From Meira nashicola (lineage: Eukaryota > Basidiomycota > Exobasidiomycetes > Exobasidiales > Brachybasidiaceae): a stretch of 64,000 bases of DNA. The translations under genes were made by a program, and so were the position numbers. A model generated the notes under the pieces. It made no database searches. It was given only the letters and a program-made list of their open reading frames with translations, and had not been told where the DNA came from. Location of the stretch: the NCBI GenBank assembly GCA_001600355.1, contig BCJU01000002.1:2418001-2482000 (forward strand). The letters run 5' to 3'. Below are positions 48,201 to 57,841 of this stretch, piece by piece. Each line of letters begins with the position of its first letter. The first letter of the stretch is position 1.

Positions 48201-50151
48201 GACATATCATCTTATCAATAGCCTTTTACGTGTTATCCCTCATGGTCTTGAGGTGAAACAAAAGGTAGACGAAGCCATCGATCAGTGTGCAGGCGTGGTG
48301 AACTTACGCGATTCGATTGAAGATGCACGAATTGCAGCTGAACAAGCCGAAGATGAAAGTGTACGTCATGAAAGGATTCAGAATGGGGTAAACAATTTCA
48401 GAAGATACTTCCAATTGATTGTCTTTCAAGCATATCTCGATGCAACACCACCTGTCAAATTGGATTCATTGCCTACTTTTGAAGAATTTGTCCGCGATCA
48501 ACCTGTTTTGTCGACATTTTGGGCGGATACGGATAAAGTAGACATTTCTACAATCACCCCTTTGCAAAAAGTTGACAATAAATCGGCTGGTCAAGCTCTG
48601 AATGAAGAAGTCCAAGAAGTTGTTTCGAATAGAAGTGGATCGGTCTTAAGTGCTTATACGATGCTAAAAAGTGATATGTTCCCAGGTTTGGCCGCACAAG
48701 CGCTTTCACAAATCGAAGGTATACCAAATCTTCGTGGTGTTAATGCAGTTTTGGTCAACGATGCCTCCAACAGTACACCTACAACACCCTGGAGTGGACC
48801 TACACCTCCGACGCAATTATCATACTTTATGGAAACTTGGGGTCACGGTATGCCTTCTGTGACAGGTTTGCGTAAAGGACTTGAACGAATCGGAGCAGGG
48901 CCAAAAGGTGATTTAGAAGTTATTGCAACTTCATTACGTGAAGAAGCCGTTTGTGTGATCAACGGAAGACCACATGTGTTGCGTTTAGCAGATCAACCGT
49001 TTACCAATGTAGAAACGACTGGAATTAGTACAGAGGCTGTAGAACGTATGGAACAATCGTTAAAGCAGGATGTGATCAAAGAGATTCGAAAGTACAAAGG
49101 TAGAATCCTTTTGCATGATGAAACAGTAAACGAATCAACAGGTAAATTTGAGCTTTTCCCAATTTGGGAGGACGTGAAAGAAGAAGATGTTTTAACACCA
49201 AAAGAAATGTATCAGATGGTTCATCAAGAAGGTTATCAAGTACACTATGCCCGTGTTGCCGTCACTGATGAACAAGCACCTATTCCTGCCGTTTTTCATG
49301 AGATGGAAGAACGTGTTTTGACTGCTTTACGTAAAGGCGCTGCATGCGTTTGGAATTGTCAAATGGGACGGGGAAGAACTACTACTGGAATGGTGATTGC
49401 TGCTTTGGTATCCACGATTGCACAAAGAGGTCACGAAATATTTTCTTCTTCTGTAGATATGAATGCAAGTATTTCAAATCACTGGACTGGAGGAAGCAAT
49501 AGTCAAGATTTCGGAAGTGCAAGTATCATTTCATCTTTCTCAAACGATGATAGTCATGATAATAATGACGATCGCCAAGATTCTTTATGGCTTAAAGGTG
49601 AATATCGTACAGTTTTGCAAATTGTCGCAATTCTTCGTCATGGTAAATTAGCCAAAAGGATGACTGATCATGCAATCGATCGTATGGAAGCCGTTCAAAA
49701 TTTACGTAAGGCAATTTATGATTCTAAAATTAGAGCTGCAAATACGGATGCAGGATCGAGCAGAAGGTCTCATCTAGACCGTGTTTATCGCAATTACTTA
49801 GAGAGATATGCATATTTGATCGTTTTTGGAAATTATTTATTGGAAAAAGCACAAGCGATGATCGAAGCAGGAACAGCTTATGCTTCTGCACATGATGGAC
49901 ATGCGAACAGAATCAACGGCAATAATGACCTTCGACTCACATCAATAGATGGAGGAGATGATGAATCAATGGATGGGGATGAAGATTCAAGTGTTGTATC
50001 TGCTTCGCCATCGACAACTTCACGTATTTCAGCAAGTACTACTAGCTTATTTGCTCGTCAAGATAATCGTCGAGTGTTCCCAACCTTTATTTCTTGGTTG
50101 GAACCACGAAGAGAAATTTCTGCAATTTTGAATAAACAAGTGCTAGAATAG
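45241..50151 (+). CDS. PALD1: Paladin-like phosphatase with three PTP-type domains
   Basis: The protein has 1,636 residues from ATG 45241. Three homologous units each open with a strand-rich block (VVKSRQGSVLTRGLVLKTDF, VVRNRTGLVLRPHMLLKED, VVSNRSGSVLSAYTMLKSD) and end with a CX5R phosphatase loop: CGLGVRR with Cys at residue 403, CQLGRGR at 937 and CQMGRGR at 1373. All three keep the catalytic Cys and Arg, and the second and third have the Gly-rich form. Each unit includes the RxEP/REEAV block (NLREEPICHVNGKPY, SLREEAVCVINGRPH). The N-terminal 100 residues are Ser-rich and disordered. Animal paladin (PALD1) is membrane-linked and has been reported to act on phosphoinositides; bacterial relatives are inositol-hexakisphosphate phosphatases. 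Which substrate applies here is unknown. Confidence 0.93.
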   Translation: MSDPKGGEKHADTFERKDDFTRTLSPPLPSHPPLGRNSSSFLKTKSELTANISKRDYAEPKNKSSALYSRHASLSQQGKEGEKKNMESVNLNNNGLSRQSSNRIRNAQNSDRKVSIDVSSRLHLLFNVRESMVVKSRQGSVLTRGLVLKTDFFAGLKRPDMGVLLQGAPNFRQADVPGLQVYGVAQPSVMGLKTILSVLQCSPARTESMAGERGRSLMNLSRNTNLNDRASSSSPGRTGSRTRAENIHSDEATANVGVNQRRCVWACTRNEPVIYVGGRPFVLRDADVPLENFQLSERASNLESIEQRLKADILKESQRYGNLLLVHEEEESGTLRPSWVAVDASEVKTVREVWDDIRKEGWRCDYHRIPIAEDQPMENNYLDAYTQIIKEIDPINTAFVANCGLGVRRTSFAMVAAVLVRRRQMILQGYGDPMQIHKPLNASAETQRKASGSPAIGVARSLQAASQQKSEEQSTLQVVKALSASLAEVGGSQAAINVLLDQPMLLNALKNAKDGNYGVIGQLIGLLDNGDDNKKAVDLAIDACSHVINLRHSILESRIRYAIAAPDQEKRTNQTNDARNWIRRAVHALEQYYFLVTFASYVEGSETAIFEHRFATWLRNRAEIWHTISKIRSKGDQLYFFDPIADLSALSRSTTNQDAKGDSSLIRRNDTDPHLVPGDEFADHVVRNRTGLVLRPHMLLKEDVWRSLALNDATVRRGVRGALNFRRIPNTNIYATGQPTVEGIYNILNSIYEELSPKKDQGPLQVTYINLREEPICHVNGKPYCLRQKGMSLRNIKSYSGISWSRLALLEDRLKNDVLTELIHGDGRLLLHTETEEGGVVPIWEEASPDDIQTLQDVMSHITRELDDAGSPFISDALSNDHQINREKVSGLPNVHLIYRRQPITAEKPPHFEDIAALTRAVLRSETQANACIVLNCQLGRGRSTLISILALLVSRWIKRFTKDLSQHHEKPSLAPAQTQPLIRRPLTYHLINSLLRVIPHGLEVKQKVDEAIDQCAGVVNLRDSIEDARIAAEQAEDESVRHERIQNGVNNFRRYFQLIVFQAYLDATPPVKLDSLPTFEEFVRDQPVLSTFWADTDKVDISTITPLQKVDNKSAGQALNEEVQEVVSNRSGSVLSAYTMLKSDMFPGLAAQALSQIEGIPNLRGVNAVLVNDASNSTPTTPWSGPTPPTQLSYFMETWGHGMPSVTGLRKGLERIGAGPKGDLEVIATSLREEAVCVINGRPHVLRLADQPFTNVETTGISTEAVERMEQSLKQDVIKEIRKYKGRILLHDETVNESTGKFELFPIWEDVKEEDVLTPKEMYQMVHQEGYQVHYARVAVTDEQAPIPAVFHEMEERVLTALRKGAACVWNCQMGRGRTTTGMVIAALVSTIAQRGHEIFSSSVDMNASISNHWTGGSNSQDFGSASIISSFSNDDSHDNNDDRQDSLWLKGEYRTVLQIVAILRHGKLAKRMTDHAIDRMEAVQNLRKAIYDSKIRAANTDAGSSRRSHLDRVYRNYLERYAYLIVFGNYLLEKAQAMIEAGTAYASAHDGHANRINGNNDLRLTSIDGGDDESMDGDEDSSVVSASPSTTSRISASTTSLFARQDNRRVFPTFISWLEPRREISAILNKQVLE

Positions 50152-50527
50152 ATTCTTGCTTACCCTATTTGTATACTTAGAACACACTGTAATCACGATT
50201 GAAGATACAGTCTATGCATTGCAAGAAAAACAGCACTACGAAAGCATGAGCGGAGAAAAAATAAAAACAGTCTATTAAACGATTCAGGGATTAAACTTCA
50301 ACTTGAGCTCGTAGATCCTCATACTTGATTTGGCGGCCCTCGCCAGCATGAGAATATTACGACATCGATTCGATCAAGGAGAAAAAAAGATGCTGCCTAG
50401 GTGAAAGCAGGATTAAACTTTAAGGCATTGCTTCTCCAATCGATCAAAATCGACGAAGTACCAATGAGATGCATAATCTACTTTCACCTCACCTTTTCTC
50501 ACCAAGAAAGTGTCGTTTTATTTGCAT
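50152..50527. other. Convergent 3' region between paladin and chitinase genes
   Basis: About 376 bases, AT-rich, holding both 3' UTRs. No gene was recognised. Confidence 0.5.
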
Positions 50528-52333
50528 TTAGGTTCCCTTTAATCCAGCGATAAGAGAATTTGTCAATACTTGGGTTGATGTATCTCCATCGATTGACCAC
50601 ATAGCAACGCCTGCAATACCTGCTAAACGAGAAAAGTCTGCTTTATCGTATAATGAATCAGGATCATCATAAGTGACAACCGTATTTCCGTTTGCCAAAT
50701 AAGGTGTATCTGAACAATCGTCCCAGTATTTCGTATACCCTCCTGCGGCATCAAATGTGCCTGTTTGAGTGTTCAATTTCAATACACCTTGGCTGACCAA
50801 TTGATTGAAATTAATTTGTCCGGAATCCGTTGTACCGTCCATACTTTTCAAAGCTGCACGTTTGGTGAAAGAAGATGATTGTTGAGCACGATCAGCATGC
50901 AATGTAACGTCGCCCTCACGTTTTACTGTATGTTGTTCTTCTTTCTCTTCTTCTTCTACCAAACTGCGTTGCTTCAAAAGTTTCCTAGTTGATTTGTTCA
51001 AATAACCATAACTTGGAACACCGAGTAAGATCTTATTTCTTGGGAATCCGGCCGAAGTCCATGCTTTTACACCTCCAGCAGCACTGGCAACAGGTTGTGT
51101 ACTATTTCCACACAAGTTACCCAAAGGTGCATTAGGACCTGGCGTTGCGGAAGAACCCCAAACGTCATAATTCATAATAACGATATGATCCAATGCTCCA
51201 CCTGCACGAGCAACACTTCCAACCGGATTTCCGTTACTTCCTTGCCAAACTTGTTGTGGAACGGCAGCAGACATGAGTTTGCCCGTTGGAATCTTTGCAC
51301 GTAATTGTTGCAAAAATGTTTGGAAATTTCCGGTATCTTTTGGATCATTTGTTCCGCCTTGAACGTTTCCAGGATATTCCCAATCGAAATCAACACCGTC
51401 TAAGTTATATTTACTGATCACATCTAAAACATTTTTGATGAAATTCGAACGAGCTGAATCATCAGTGACAGATTTAGAGAATCCTTTTGATTGACCCCAA
51501 CCACCAAGCGAGAGAACTGCTTTTGAATTACCTTTATGAGCGGCTGTGACGAATCGTTTCAACAAAGAAGTATCATCGATCGAAATACTTCCTGATGAAC
51601 TTGGAACAGCAAAGGCATAATAAACGATATCATACTTTGACCATGCAATATTCTCGGGTGGTAAAGTACCTGAAGACCATGAAGGCCAATATCCTGCCAT
51701 CAAACCAGCGCCACCTTTTCCGATAGCATTATTTGTCGGTGCTGTTGATGTAGCAGCTGCACTTTTTGAAGAAGATGTTGAAGATGCTTGACTGGTTGTT
51801 GTTGTCGATGATTTAGATGTAGAAGTTGCTTTTGCGGTAACAGCAGAAGTTGTTTTAGCAGATGCTGTCGTACTTGCTTTCACGCCGCATTGTGCATTCG
51901 TTCCACGTTTAGCAGCAAATGGCTTTTGAACGTTTCGTTGCCCTCCTATAGGCTGATAATAATGAGAAGGTTGAGTTCCATCTTCTTCTTCATCATCATC
52001 ATCATCGTCTTCTTCCTCTTCACCAGACTCTGTAAACCTTTTGACGTAATTCAAAACGGCTTCAAGAGCTGCTGAAGGCCTTCTTTTTGCCATTGATCTG
52101 GTTCGAGCACGAGGAACATTGCGTTTTATTAGATTGCCTTCATTTTTCGGTGGAGAAGCAAAAAATGCTTGTGGAGCCATTGAGCCAAATCTACTTCCAC
52201 CTGTTGCTCGATAACTGATCGGTGTTAATGGCTTGTGTTGCGTTTCTGATGATGAACTGGAAGCTAGAGGTGCAGCATTCGAGGATGTCGAAAGAATAGC
52301 CACACCAATTGCAACGAGTTGTGGCAAATGCAT
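50528..52333 (-). CDS. Secreted GH18 chitinase with pro-region
   Basis: This endochitinase-type hydrolase of beta-1,4-GlcNAc polymers has 601 residues from ATG 52333. A signal peptide is clear (MHLPQLVAIGVAILSTSSNA). A 200-residue pro-region carries dibasic KR sites (NLIKR, MAKRR, YVKR, AAKR), an acidic EEDDDDDDEEED run and a Ser/Thr-rich linker likely to be O-glycosylated. The GH18 barrel begins near residue 208 (GGAGLMAGYWPSW). The catalytic DxxDxDxE motif is intact in LDGVDFDWEYPG (Glu near 317), preceded by AVLSLGGWGQS. A Lys/Glu-rich insert with two further KR pairs (about residues 450-505) interrupts the barrel before the final strand GIAGVAMWSIDGD. No chitin-binding module or GPI signal is seen. 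It probably serves cell-wall remodelling or nutrition. Confidence 0.93.
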   Translation of the reverse strand: MHLPQLVAIGVAILSTSSNAAPLASSSSSETQHKPLTPISYRATGGSRFGSMAPQAFFASPPKNEGNLIKRNVPRARTRSMAKRRPSAALEAVLNYVKRFTESGEEEEDDDDDDEEEDGTQPSHYYQPIGGQRNVQKPFAAKRGTNAQCGVKASTTASAKTTSAVTAKATSTSKSSTTTTSQASSTSSSKSAAATSTAPTNNAIGKGGAGLMAGYWPSWSSGTLPPENIAWSKYDIVYYAFAVPSSSGSISIDDTSLLKRFVTAAHKGNSKAVLSLGGWGQSKGFSKSVTDDSARSNFIKNVLDVISKYNLDGVDFDWEYPGNVQGGTNDPKDTGNFQTFLQQLRAKIPTGKLMSAAVPQQVWQGSNGNPVGSVARAGGALDHIVIMNYDVWGSSATPGPNAPLGNLCGNSTQPVASAAGGVKAWTSAGFPRNKILLGVPSYGYLNKSTRKLLKQRSLVEEEEKEEQHTVKREGDVTLHADRAQQSSSFTKRAALKSMDGTTDSGQINFNQLVSQGVLKLNTQTGTFDAAGGYTKYWDDCSDTPYLANGNTVVTYDDPDSLYDKADFSRLAGIAGVAMWSIDGDTSTQVLTNSLIAGLKGT

Positions 52334-54155
52334 TTTTAATCTGTATAATCCGGTCTTTTTGTGGAAATGATTGATAATTAAAAAAAATAGGACCTTAGAT
52401 CCAGTCTATGATGCCTAGTGAAAGACGACCAGTCGCCAAGTTGGAGGTAAAAGAAAGTATGTGTTGTACCGTGACCAAGCTTAACGATTGATATTCTTTT
52501 GAAAATAATAGCCTTGTTTCTAGACAAAAAAGGATAAACGATGAGCTTTATCCGGTAAAATTTCTATCGCGAATGACAAGGTGAGAACAGATAAACACCT
52601 CCAGGGCGTGAATTTGAACTCGAAAGAATGAGAAGGAGAATGAAAAAGAACCGATAAAATGAGAGTGGGATGACCGTTACCGCTAGGGTGTGATGGTGGT
52701 AAAGAAGAAATAAGAAAGGTTTCTAATTCACATTCATGTATTCATACATACATATATCAAATCTCGTACCTTAATCATAAATTTGCCGTGCTTGACTTTC
52801 CTGCACAAAGGATTCGGACAAACAATGAATAAAGGCACTACTGCACTTCAATTCTATTTGCTAAAAGGGCAAGATGAGTAACATCCATTCTGTCGTAGGA
52901 ACTGCGAATGTATGTATGTATGCACTCATATTATTCTTCTCCGCTTTGAATATGTATTCCAAAATACGGTCAAATATGCGGCAACAAAACAAAGGGAAGC
53001 ATCAATTCATCATCATAAAGAAAGAAGAATAAAGTTCAGTGTTGTTCTCCACTCCAACACTGCAAACATGGCGTGAATATATGCGGTAGTGTGTGCGCGC
53101 GTAGTGTTTGTGCCCTTTGTATGCATTTATTCGTACGCGTCAGCTTTGCACATCAGAAAAGGTATATCATTTCTATTCTTCTCGATTTGGCAGAAAAGGT
53201 TGAAATAATTGTCTATGCCATATTACATGCATACATGTATCGCATGTAATCTATGCATCATTTGCCGTACGCGTTCCTGAGATTGGATGGAACTTTTTCC
53301 TTCTGGAAATCGTTATTGGTAGAAAATTTATTCAAATGATTTCTAGTACAAATCAACCTTAGTAATTTTGTCTCACGCTGTTTAAAATCTTGTCCAATTT
53401 GCCATACCAAGATTCTTAAGTTCTTGGTGCCTGCATTGTGGCTTACTTTCTCAAAGTAGAAATTCTATCTTTCGCTTAAAGATAGATGCCGAAAACCTTC
53501 TTTGCGGTGAAAATTTGATGATGTGATATGTAGATGCCGCAAATATTATTCGGCCTCTATCAATTTTATCAAAATAGAACTCTCAGTCCTCATTGCCGGA
53601 AAGTTTTAATAGACGACTAATTGAATAAATTTTTAATTATACCGATGAAAGACAGAAGCATATGCCTCGAGCAATGTTCATTGTCTATTAAATGCTTTAC
53701 TGTATATACAATAATTTTACGTTTAAAATAATTAGGCTTTTTAGTCTTCTTGTGGTGACACATTCTAAAATTTGCTGATATCTCCTAATCGTCTTACCGT
53801 CAGAACGATGTCTGTCTTTGCAGAATAAGTCGTTATAATGAAATATGAGTGTACATAGATATATTCATGTATACGAGTTCCAAATGCGACAGTATCAACC
53901 TGACATTTCTATCCTAATGGCGCAATTTCTTCAATGATGCCAATAATAGGCATGAAGAGCTTCACGGACGTAAGGCGAATTGTCCGATCTGAGTAAATGG
54001 CTTTACGCGCGATAGCGCGCTAAGAGTTAATTTAAAGATTGCATGTGGAAGGAAAGTTAGGCGCCCACAAGTTTTTTTTTACTGAAAAAATTACGTATTT
54101 CCGAAATCGAAATTCTTACTCTCTATTCTTCCATAGGGAAAGAGAACCCTACTAG
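52334..54155. other. Gene-free divergent region of about 1.8 kb between chitinase and PTC7
   Basis: No supported reading frame. It contains GTAT/ATAC repeats near 52740 and 52910, alternating purine-pyrimidine segments near 53085-53105, a palindrome-rich segment TACATGCATACATGTA near 53224, AT-rich DNA at 53330-53900, and a CGCGC-GATA-GCGCG hairpin at 54006-54019 close to PTC7. The long region would suit a complex chitinase promoter. Confidence 0.5.
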
Positions 54156-55469
54156 ATGATCATGTTGGGATCGATTGCAATTCGGCGAAGTCCATCAATT
54201 GTGAAGGCATTTGCAAGGTTACCAGATATACATCAAGGGCCTTCGAAGCTGATAACTTTGCGAAATTTCTCTTCGCATACATCCGCACGTCATGGAAACG
54301 TTCAAGCTTTGACAGGATATGCGTTCGCAGGAAAGCCTAGATATGCTGAACAAACAGAAGAAGACGGAAAAGCAAAAGCTATTGATCCTAAGAAACTACC
54401 ACGACAAGGCTTTCCAATCGGAACTCCAATTGGAAAATGGACTGATGCGATGTTAAAAGGTGGAGAATCAGGAGAAGATGCATTATCAGTCACAAAGATG
54501 AAAGATGAAGGAGATTGGTTTTTGGCAATTGCAGATGGTGTTGGAGGATGGAGTGAGAATGGAGTAGATCCTGCTTTATTCAGTCAAAGTTTGATTTATC
54601 ATGCATCAGAATATGCAAAACGATTCCACGCTTGCCCTGATCGTTTAGAGGCGGAAGAGTTAGATCCAACACAACAAAGTTCACCTCCTTCATCTCCACT
54701 TGATACACCGCCACCCTCCCCTTCTTCGAGCGTATCTGCTGCCGCCTCAAAAGCAGATCCTGGCACGCCTCTAGATATTCTACAATTCGCATATCAAAGT
54801 ACACAACAAGAAAAAGACGTTCCTGCAGGTAGTGCAACAGCATGCTTTCTCACTTTTGATTCATCAAAGGGTATTTTGAGAAGTGCAAATTTAGGTGATA
54901 GCGGATTTTTGGTTCTCCGACCTGGATCGAGCACTATTGTTGTTGGAAAAGATGAGGAAAAAGGTGCAGTGAACGAAGAAGGGGATCGGATAGGCTTACA
55001 CGTCATTCATCATCAGTCCAAACCACAAACACATGGTTTCAATACGCCTTTGCAATTAAGCAAATTACCCCCAGAATATCGTTTTGATGGGTCGATTGAT
55101 TCTCAACCATCTCATGCTGACACGTTTAGCTGTAGGTTGATGGATGGCGATATCGTCTTGGCGGCTACGGATGGATTTTGGGATAACGTTAGCACTTCAG
55201 AAGTTTTGCAATTGGTTGCTTTCATACGTCAAAAACATCGTGTTGCATGGTTGGATAGGATGAGTGATATTTCGATCGATAGCGTTGCCGAAGAAAGGGA
55301 TTTAGCGAACGTTTTGGCTCATAATTTATTACAGTACGCTCTCATGTGTCAATTTTCTACCACAAAGACGTCTCCTTTTGAACGTGATGCTGCTCGTCAT
55401 GGAATACATTATCCTGGTGGAAAGGTTGATGATGTGGCAATCTTGACCGCTTTGGTTGTTGAAAGATAG
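54156..55469 (+). CDS. PTC7: PP2C-type mitochondrial protein phosphatase (Ptc7-like)
   Basis: This Mn/Mg-dependent Ser/Thr phosphatase has 437 residues from ATG 54156. The N-terminus (IAIRRSPSIVKAFARL, later RNFSSHTSARHG) resembles a mitochondrial presequence. PP2C motifs are ADGVGGWSENGVDP (metal-ligand Asp), ATACFLTFD, LRSANLGDSGFLVLR, VLAATDGFWDNVS and the closing DDVAILTALVV. An insert near residues 165-210 is Ser/Pro-rich and is not found in the core family. In yeast Ptc7 regulates coenzyme Q synthesis by dephosphorylating Coq7; the human relative is PPTC7. The gene converges with cyclin C at a spacing of 100 bases. Confidence 0.94.
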   Translation: MIMLGSIAIRRSPSIVKAFARLPDIHQGPSKLITLRNFSSHTSARHGNVQALTGYAFAGKPRYAEQTEEDGKAKAIDPKKLPRQGFPIGTPIGKWTDAMLKGGESGEDALSVTKMKDEGDWFLAIADGVGGWSENGVDPALFSQSLIYHASEYAKRFHACPDRLEAEELDPTQQSSPPSSPLDTPPPSPSSSVSAAASKADPGTPLDILQFAYQSTQQEKDVPAGSATACFLTFDSSKGILRSANLGDSGFLVLRPGSSTIVVGKDEEKGAVNEEGDRIGLHVIHHQSKPQTHGFNTPLQLSKLPPEYRFDGSIDSQPSHADTFSCRLMDGDIVLAATDGFWDNVSTSEVLQLVAFIRQKHRVAWLDRMSDISIDSVAEERDLANVLAHNLLQYALMCQFSTTKTSPFERDAARHGIHYPGGKVDDVAILTALVVER

Positions 55470-55569
55470 ATGCAGACCAGCAAACAAAACTGAATTCATA
55501 ATCATCTCAATGTATTTTTACAATCTACTTCAATGCTCTAATGTACAAATGCAACACTTGCGCGTTCCC

Positions 55570-57435
55570 TCACATTCCTGCTCCGTTCTTTACCAAGTCT
55601 TCCCTTCTCCTTTCTCGCATTTTTGTCAATCGACGAAACATTTCCGGACCATCTGTGATATTGATTGTGAGGGTAGGATCTATTTGTGATTCTTTTCCAT
55701 TCATTTCTTTGTGACTTTGTTTTCCATCTGGATCAGGCGAGCTTACCGAACTACTTGTACCACTTACATTTCCACTTCCAACATTTCCAACTTTATGCCA
55801 AATATCGTATAAGCCCAACATTTCCTGTACAATTTCTCCTACAGCATTCAAATCAACATTTAATGCAGCCAAAAATGTCATCGCATCAGGTGGTGGAACG
55901 GGAGGATTACTTGCACTCATTTCCGCTGCAGCAACGATTGCCGGAGAAAGATCGTTTGGCATTTGACCATTATTCGTCGCATTTCGAGCAGGTGAATCAG
56001 GATTAGGCGATCCAGTTTGCGCTGGTGATGTACCAAGCTGCGGTGAAGGTTGAACAGAAGTCGATGGTGTACCTGATTGCTGCTGTGACATTGATTGATG
56101 AGTTGTAATGTGTGAGACTGGCTTCATCGGTAAGTGTGCCGGTCTTGGAGGCAATGAAGCAAGTCCACGTAAAGGTGGCCTAGAGGCTTGGGTGGACGAT
56201 GGAGAAGGAGCAACATTAGGCGAAGGTGCAGCTGCTGGTTGCACCGGTTTGGGAGGAGAGGCACCTATTACGGGAGGCGTATTAGGCTTACTGGAGTCTT
56301 TGTTTGCTTCTAGTATACCTTGTGCTTTTGCAATTGTTGATGATTTGTTCTTGCTCTCACGTGGATGTAACATACTCGTATTGTAACGTTCTCTACGATC
56401 ATCCATTATTTTTTTACTTCGCATTAATCTTTCGCGCGTTGGATCGTGCAAAACAAAAGCAAGAAAGATGGCTGCAACTGCGACAAGATGTGGTGGATAC
56501 AAGAGCAAAACATCCGTCCTATATGTATCATTTAAAACGAACCATGCCATTTGCAAAACTTGTTCATCCAACTCTTCTAGTCTTGGTAAAGGCATATTAT
56601 CATCACCGCCATAAACAAACATCCTATTACGTTCGTCAAACATTTCTTGCATTACGCGAATTTGTGATTGTCGATCTAATTGTCGTATCTTTTCTGCTTC
56701 TCCATTCACTGATGCTTTGGCTGAATCTGCACTTTTGCCTGATAATCCCGAACCAGGACTTCCATAAGCTAATTCTGGATCAATCAAACCAGATGGTCCG
56801 CCAAGATCACCACTTCCCACTGGACCTTGGTGACTTGATGAGTTAGAGGCAGAAGTACTTGCATTTTGGGCAGCACCGATCAAGCTAGTCCAAGTAGGTG
56901 AAGCTGTCATTTTCAGATCAAATTTAGTTGCACCTTTTCCGGAAGAAGAATGAATGGCCATCAAGCTTCTATAAGGATGATAAACGATCAAGTGAAATTG
57001 CAAATCCTCCAAAAGATAAAATTCCATCTCTGCCAGCGAAGAGACATCATTGGGAAATTTCCAATGTCCTAATTCTGCCCATAGCTTTGATGCTTCTTGT
57101 ACTACATTTCTAATGTGCACTGGTGTTTCTTCCACTTTTGAAGCTACATAAACGCAAGCGGTTGCAACTAAAGAAGGATCGGTAGAAGAAAAAGAATTGG
57201 CGGGAGAACAAGAATAAAATCTATGGAAAAAAATGATTGAAGTTGCAGTAATTCTTTGACGTAATGATAACCTTTTTGTGAGTAAGCATATACAATTGAT
57301 AAGCCAAATCCTTAAAGCGGTTAACTCTTCCGGATTAGAGGCATAATGAAGATCTTCTGCCCTTGCGATTGCCAATTGAGTTTGATTGAGAATCCAGTGA
57401 TTACACTGAGTGGAAACCCAATAATTGGACGTCAT
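55570..57435 (-). CDS. SSN8: Cyclin C / Ssn8, Mediator kinase-module cyclin, with long insert and tail
   Basis: This is the cyclin partner of Cdk8 (Ssn3) in the Mediator kinase module. The start is ATG 57435. The N-terminus MTSNYWVSTQCNHWI is the classic cyclin C opening. The first cyclin fold follows (LSLRQRITATSIIFFHRFYS, VATACVYVASKVEETPVH, ELGHWKFPNDV, LAEMEFYLLEDLQFHLIVYHPYR). A disordered insert at about 170-255 separates it from the second fold (VLQMAWFVLNDTYRTDVLLL, YPPHLVAVAAIFLAFVLH). The C-terminal 270 residues are Pro/Ser/Gln-rich and close with a helical segment. At 621 residues it is about twice the size of human cyclin C (283), as in several fungi. Confidence 0.94.
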   Translation of the reverse strand: MTSNYWVSTQCNHWILNQTQLAIARAEDLHYASNPEELTALRIWLINCICLLTKRLSLRQRITATSIIFFHRFYSCSPANSFSSTDPSLVATACVYVASKVEETPVHIRNVVQEASKLWAELGHWKFPNDVSSLAEMEFYLLEDLQFHLIVYHPYRSLMAIHSSSGKGATKFDLKMTASPTWTSLIGAAQNASTSASNSSSHQGPVGSGDLGGPSGLIDPELAYGSPGSGLSGKSADSAKASVNGEAEKIRQLDRQSQIRVMQEMFDERNRMFVYGGDDNMPLPRLEELDEQVLQMAWFVLNDTYRTDVLLLYPPHLVAVAAIFLAFVLHDPTRERLMRSKKIMDDRRERYNTSMLHPRESKNKSSTIAKAQGILEANKDSSKPNTPPVIGASPPKPVQPAAAPSPNVAPSPSSTQASRPPLRGLASLPPRPAHLPMKPVSHITTHQSMSQQQSGTPSTSVQPSPQLGTSPAQTGSPNPDSPARNATNNGQMPNDLSPAIVAAAEMSASNPPVPPPDAMTFLAALNVDLNAVGEIVQEMLGLYDIWHKVGNVGSGNVSGTSSSVSSPDPDGKQSHKEMNGKESQIDPTLTINITDGPEMFRRLTKMRERRREDLVKNGAGM

Positions 57436-57841
57436 CCTTCTACCTTATTCTTGAACGATGAATTTGAAAGCCCATGACTGCTCTTTTTGTTGTTATTGAA
57501 TAAAGATTGAGTTCAAGTCAATCTGTGGGTATGTGGTGGAAGTTTGATTCCGGTTAGTTTGTTGGAAAAGGTTAACATGTGTGTGCACAGTAAACGCGAA
57601 TCGCCCAATCTTTTAAGGTTTACGAAGCGCAAAACGGGACCGGGTGCCGGAATATTCAATGGAAGCGTACAGCCTCGATTTTTCTTTTCTCCACTACACA
57701 TATCATCATTTAAAGAGCAACCAAAAAACAAAAAAAGTCAGATATGCTCATACGATAGCATCCTTTTCTACACACCCACGTCATTCACTATAGAAACTTT
57801 ACACATTTTCCGATTGTCATCTGATCAAATAAAACCTCACA
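57436..57841. other. Divergent promoter region between SSN8 and OTU2
   Basis: About 406 bases without a gene. It separates two start codons that point outward. A poly-A run near 57725 lies in the OTU2 leader. No TATA box at the usual spacing is apparent. Confidence 0.5.
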
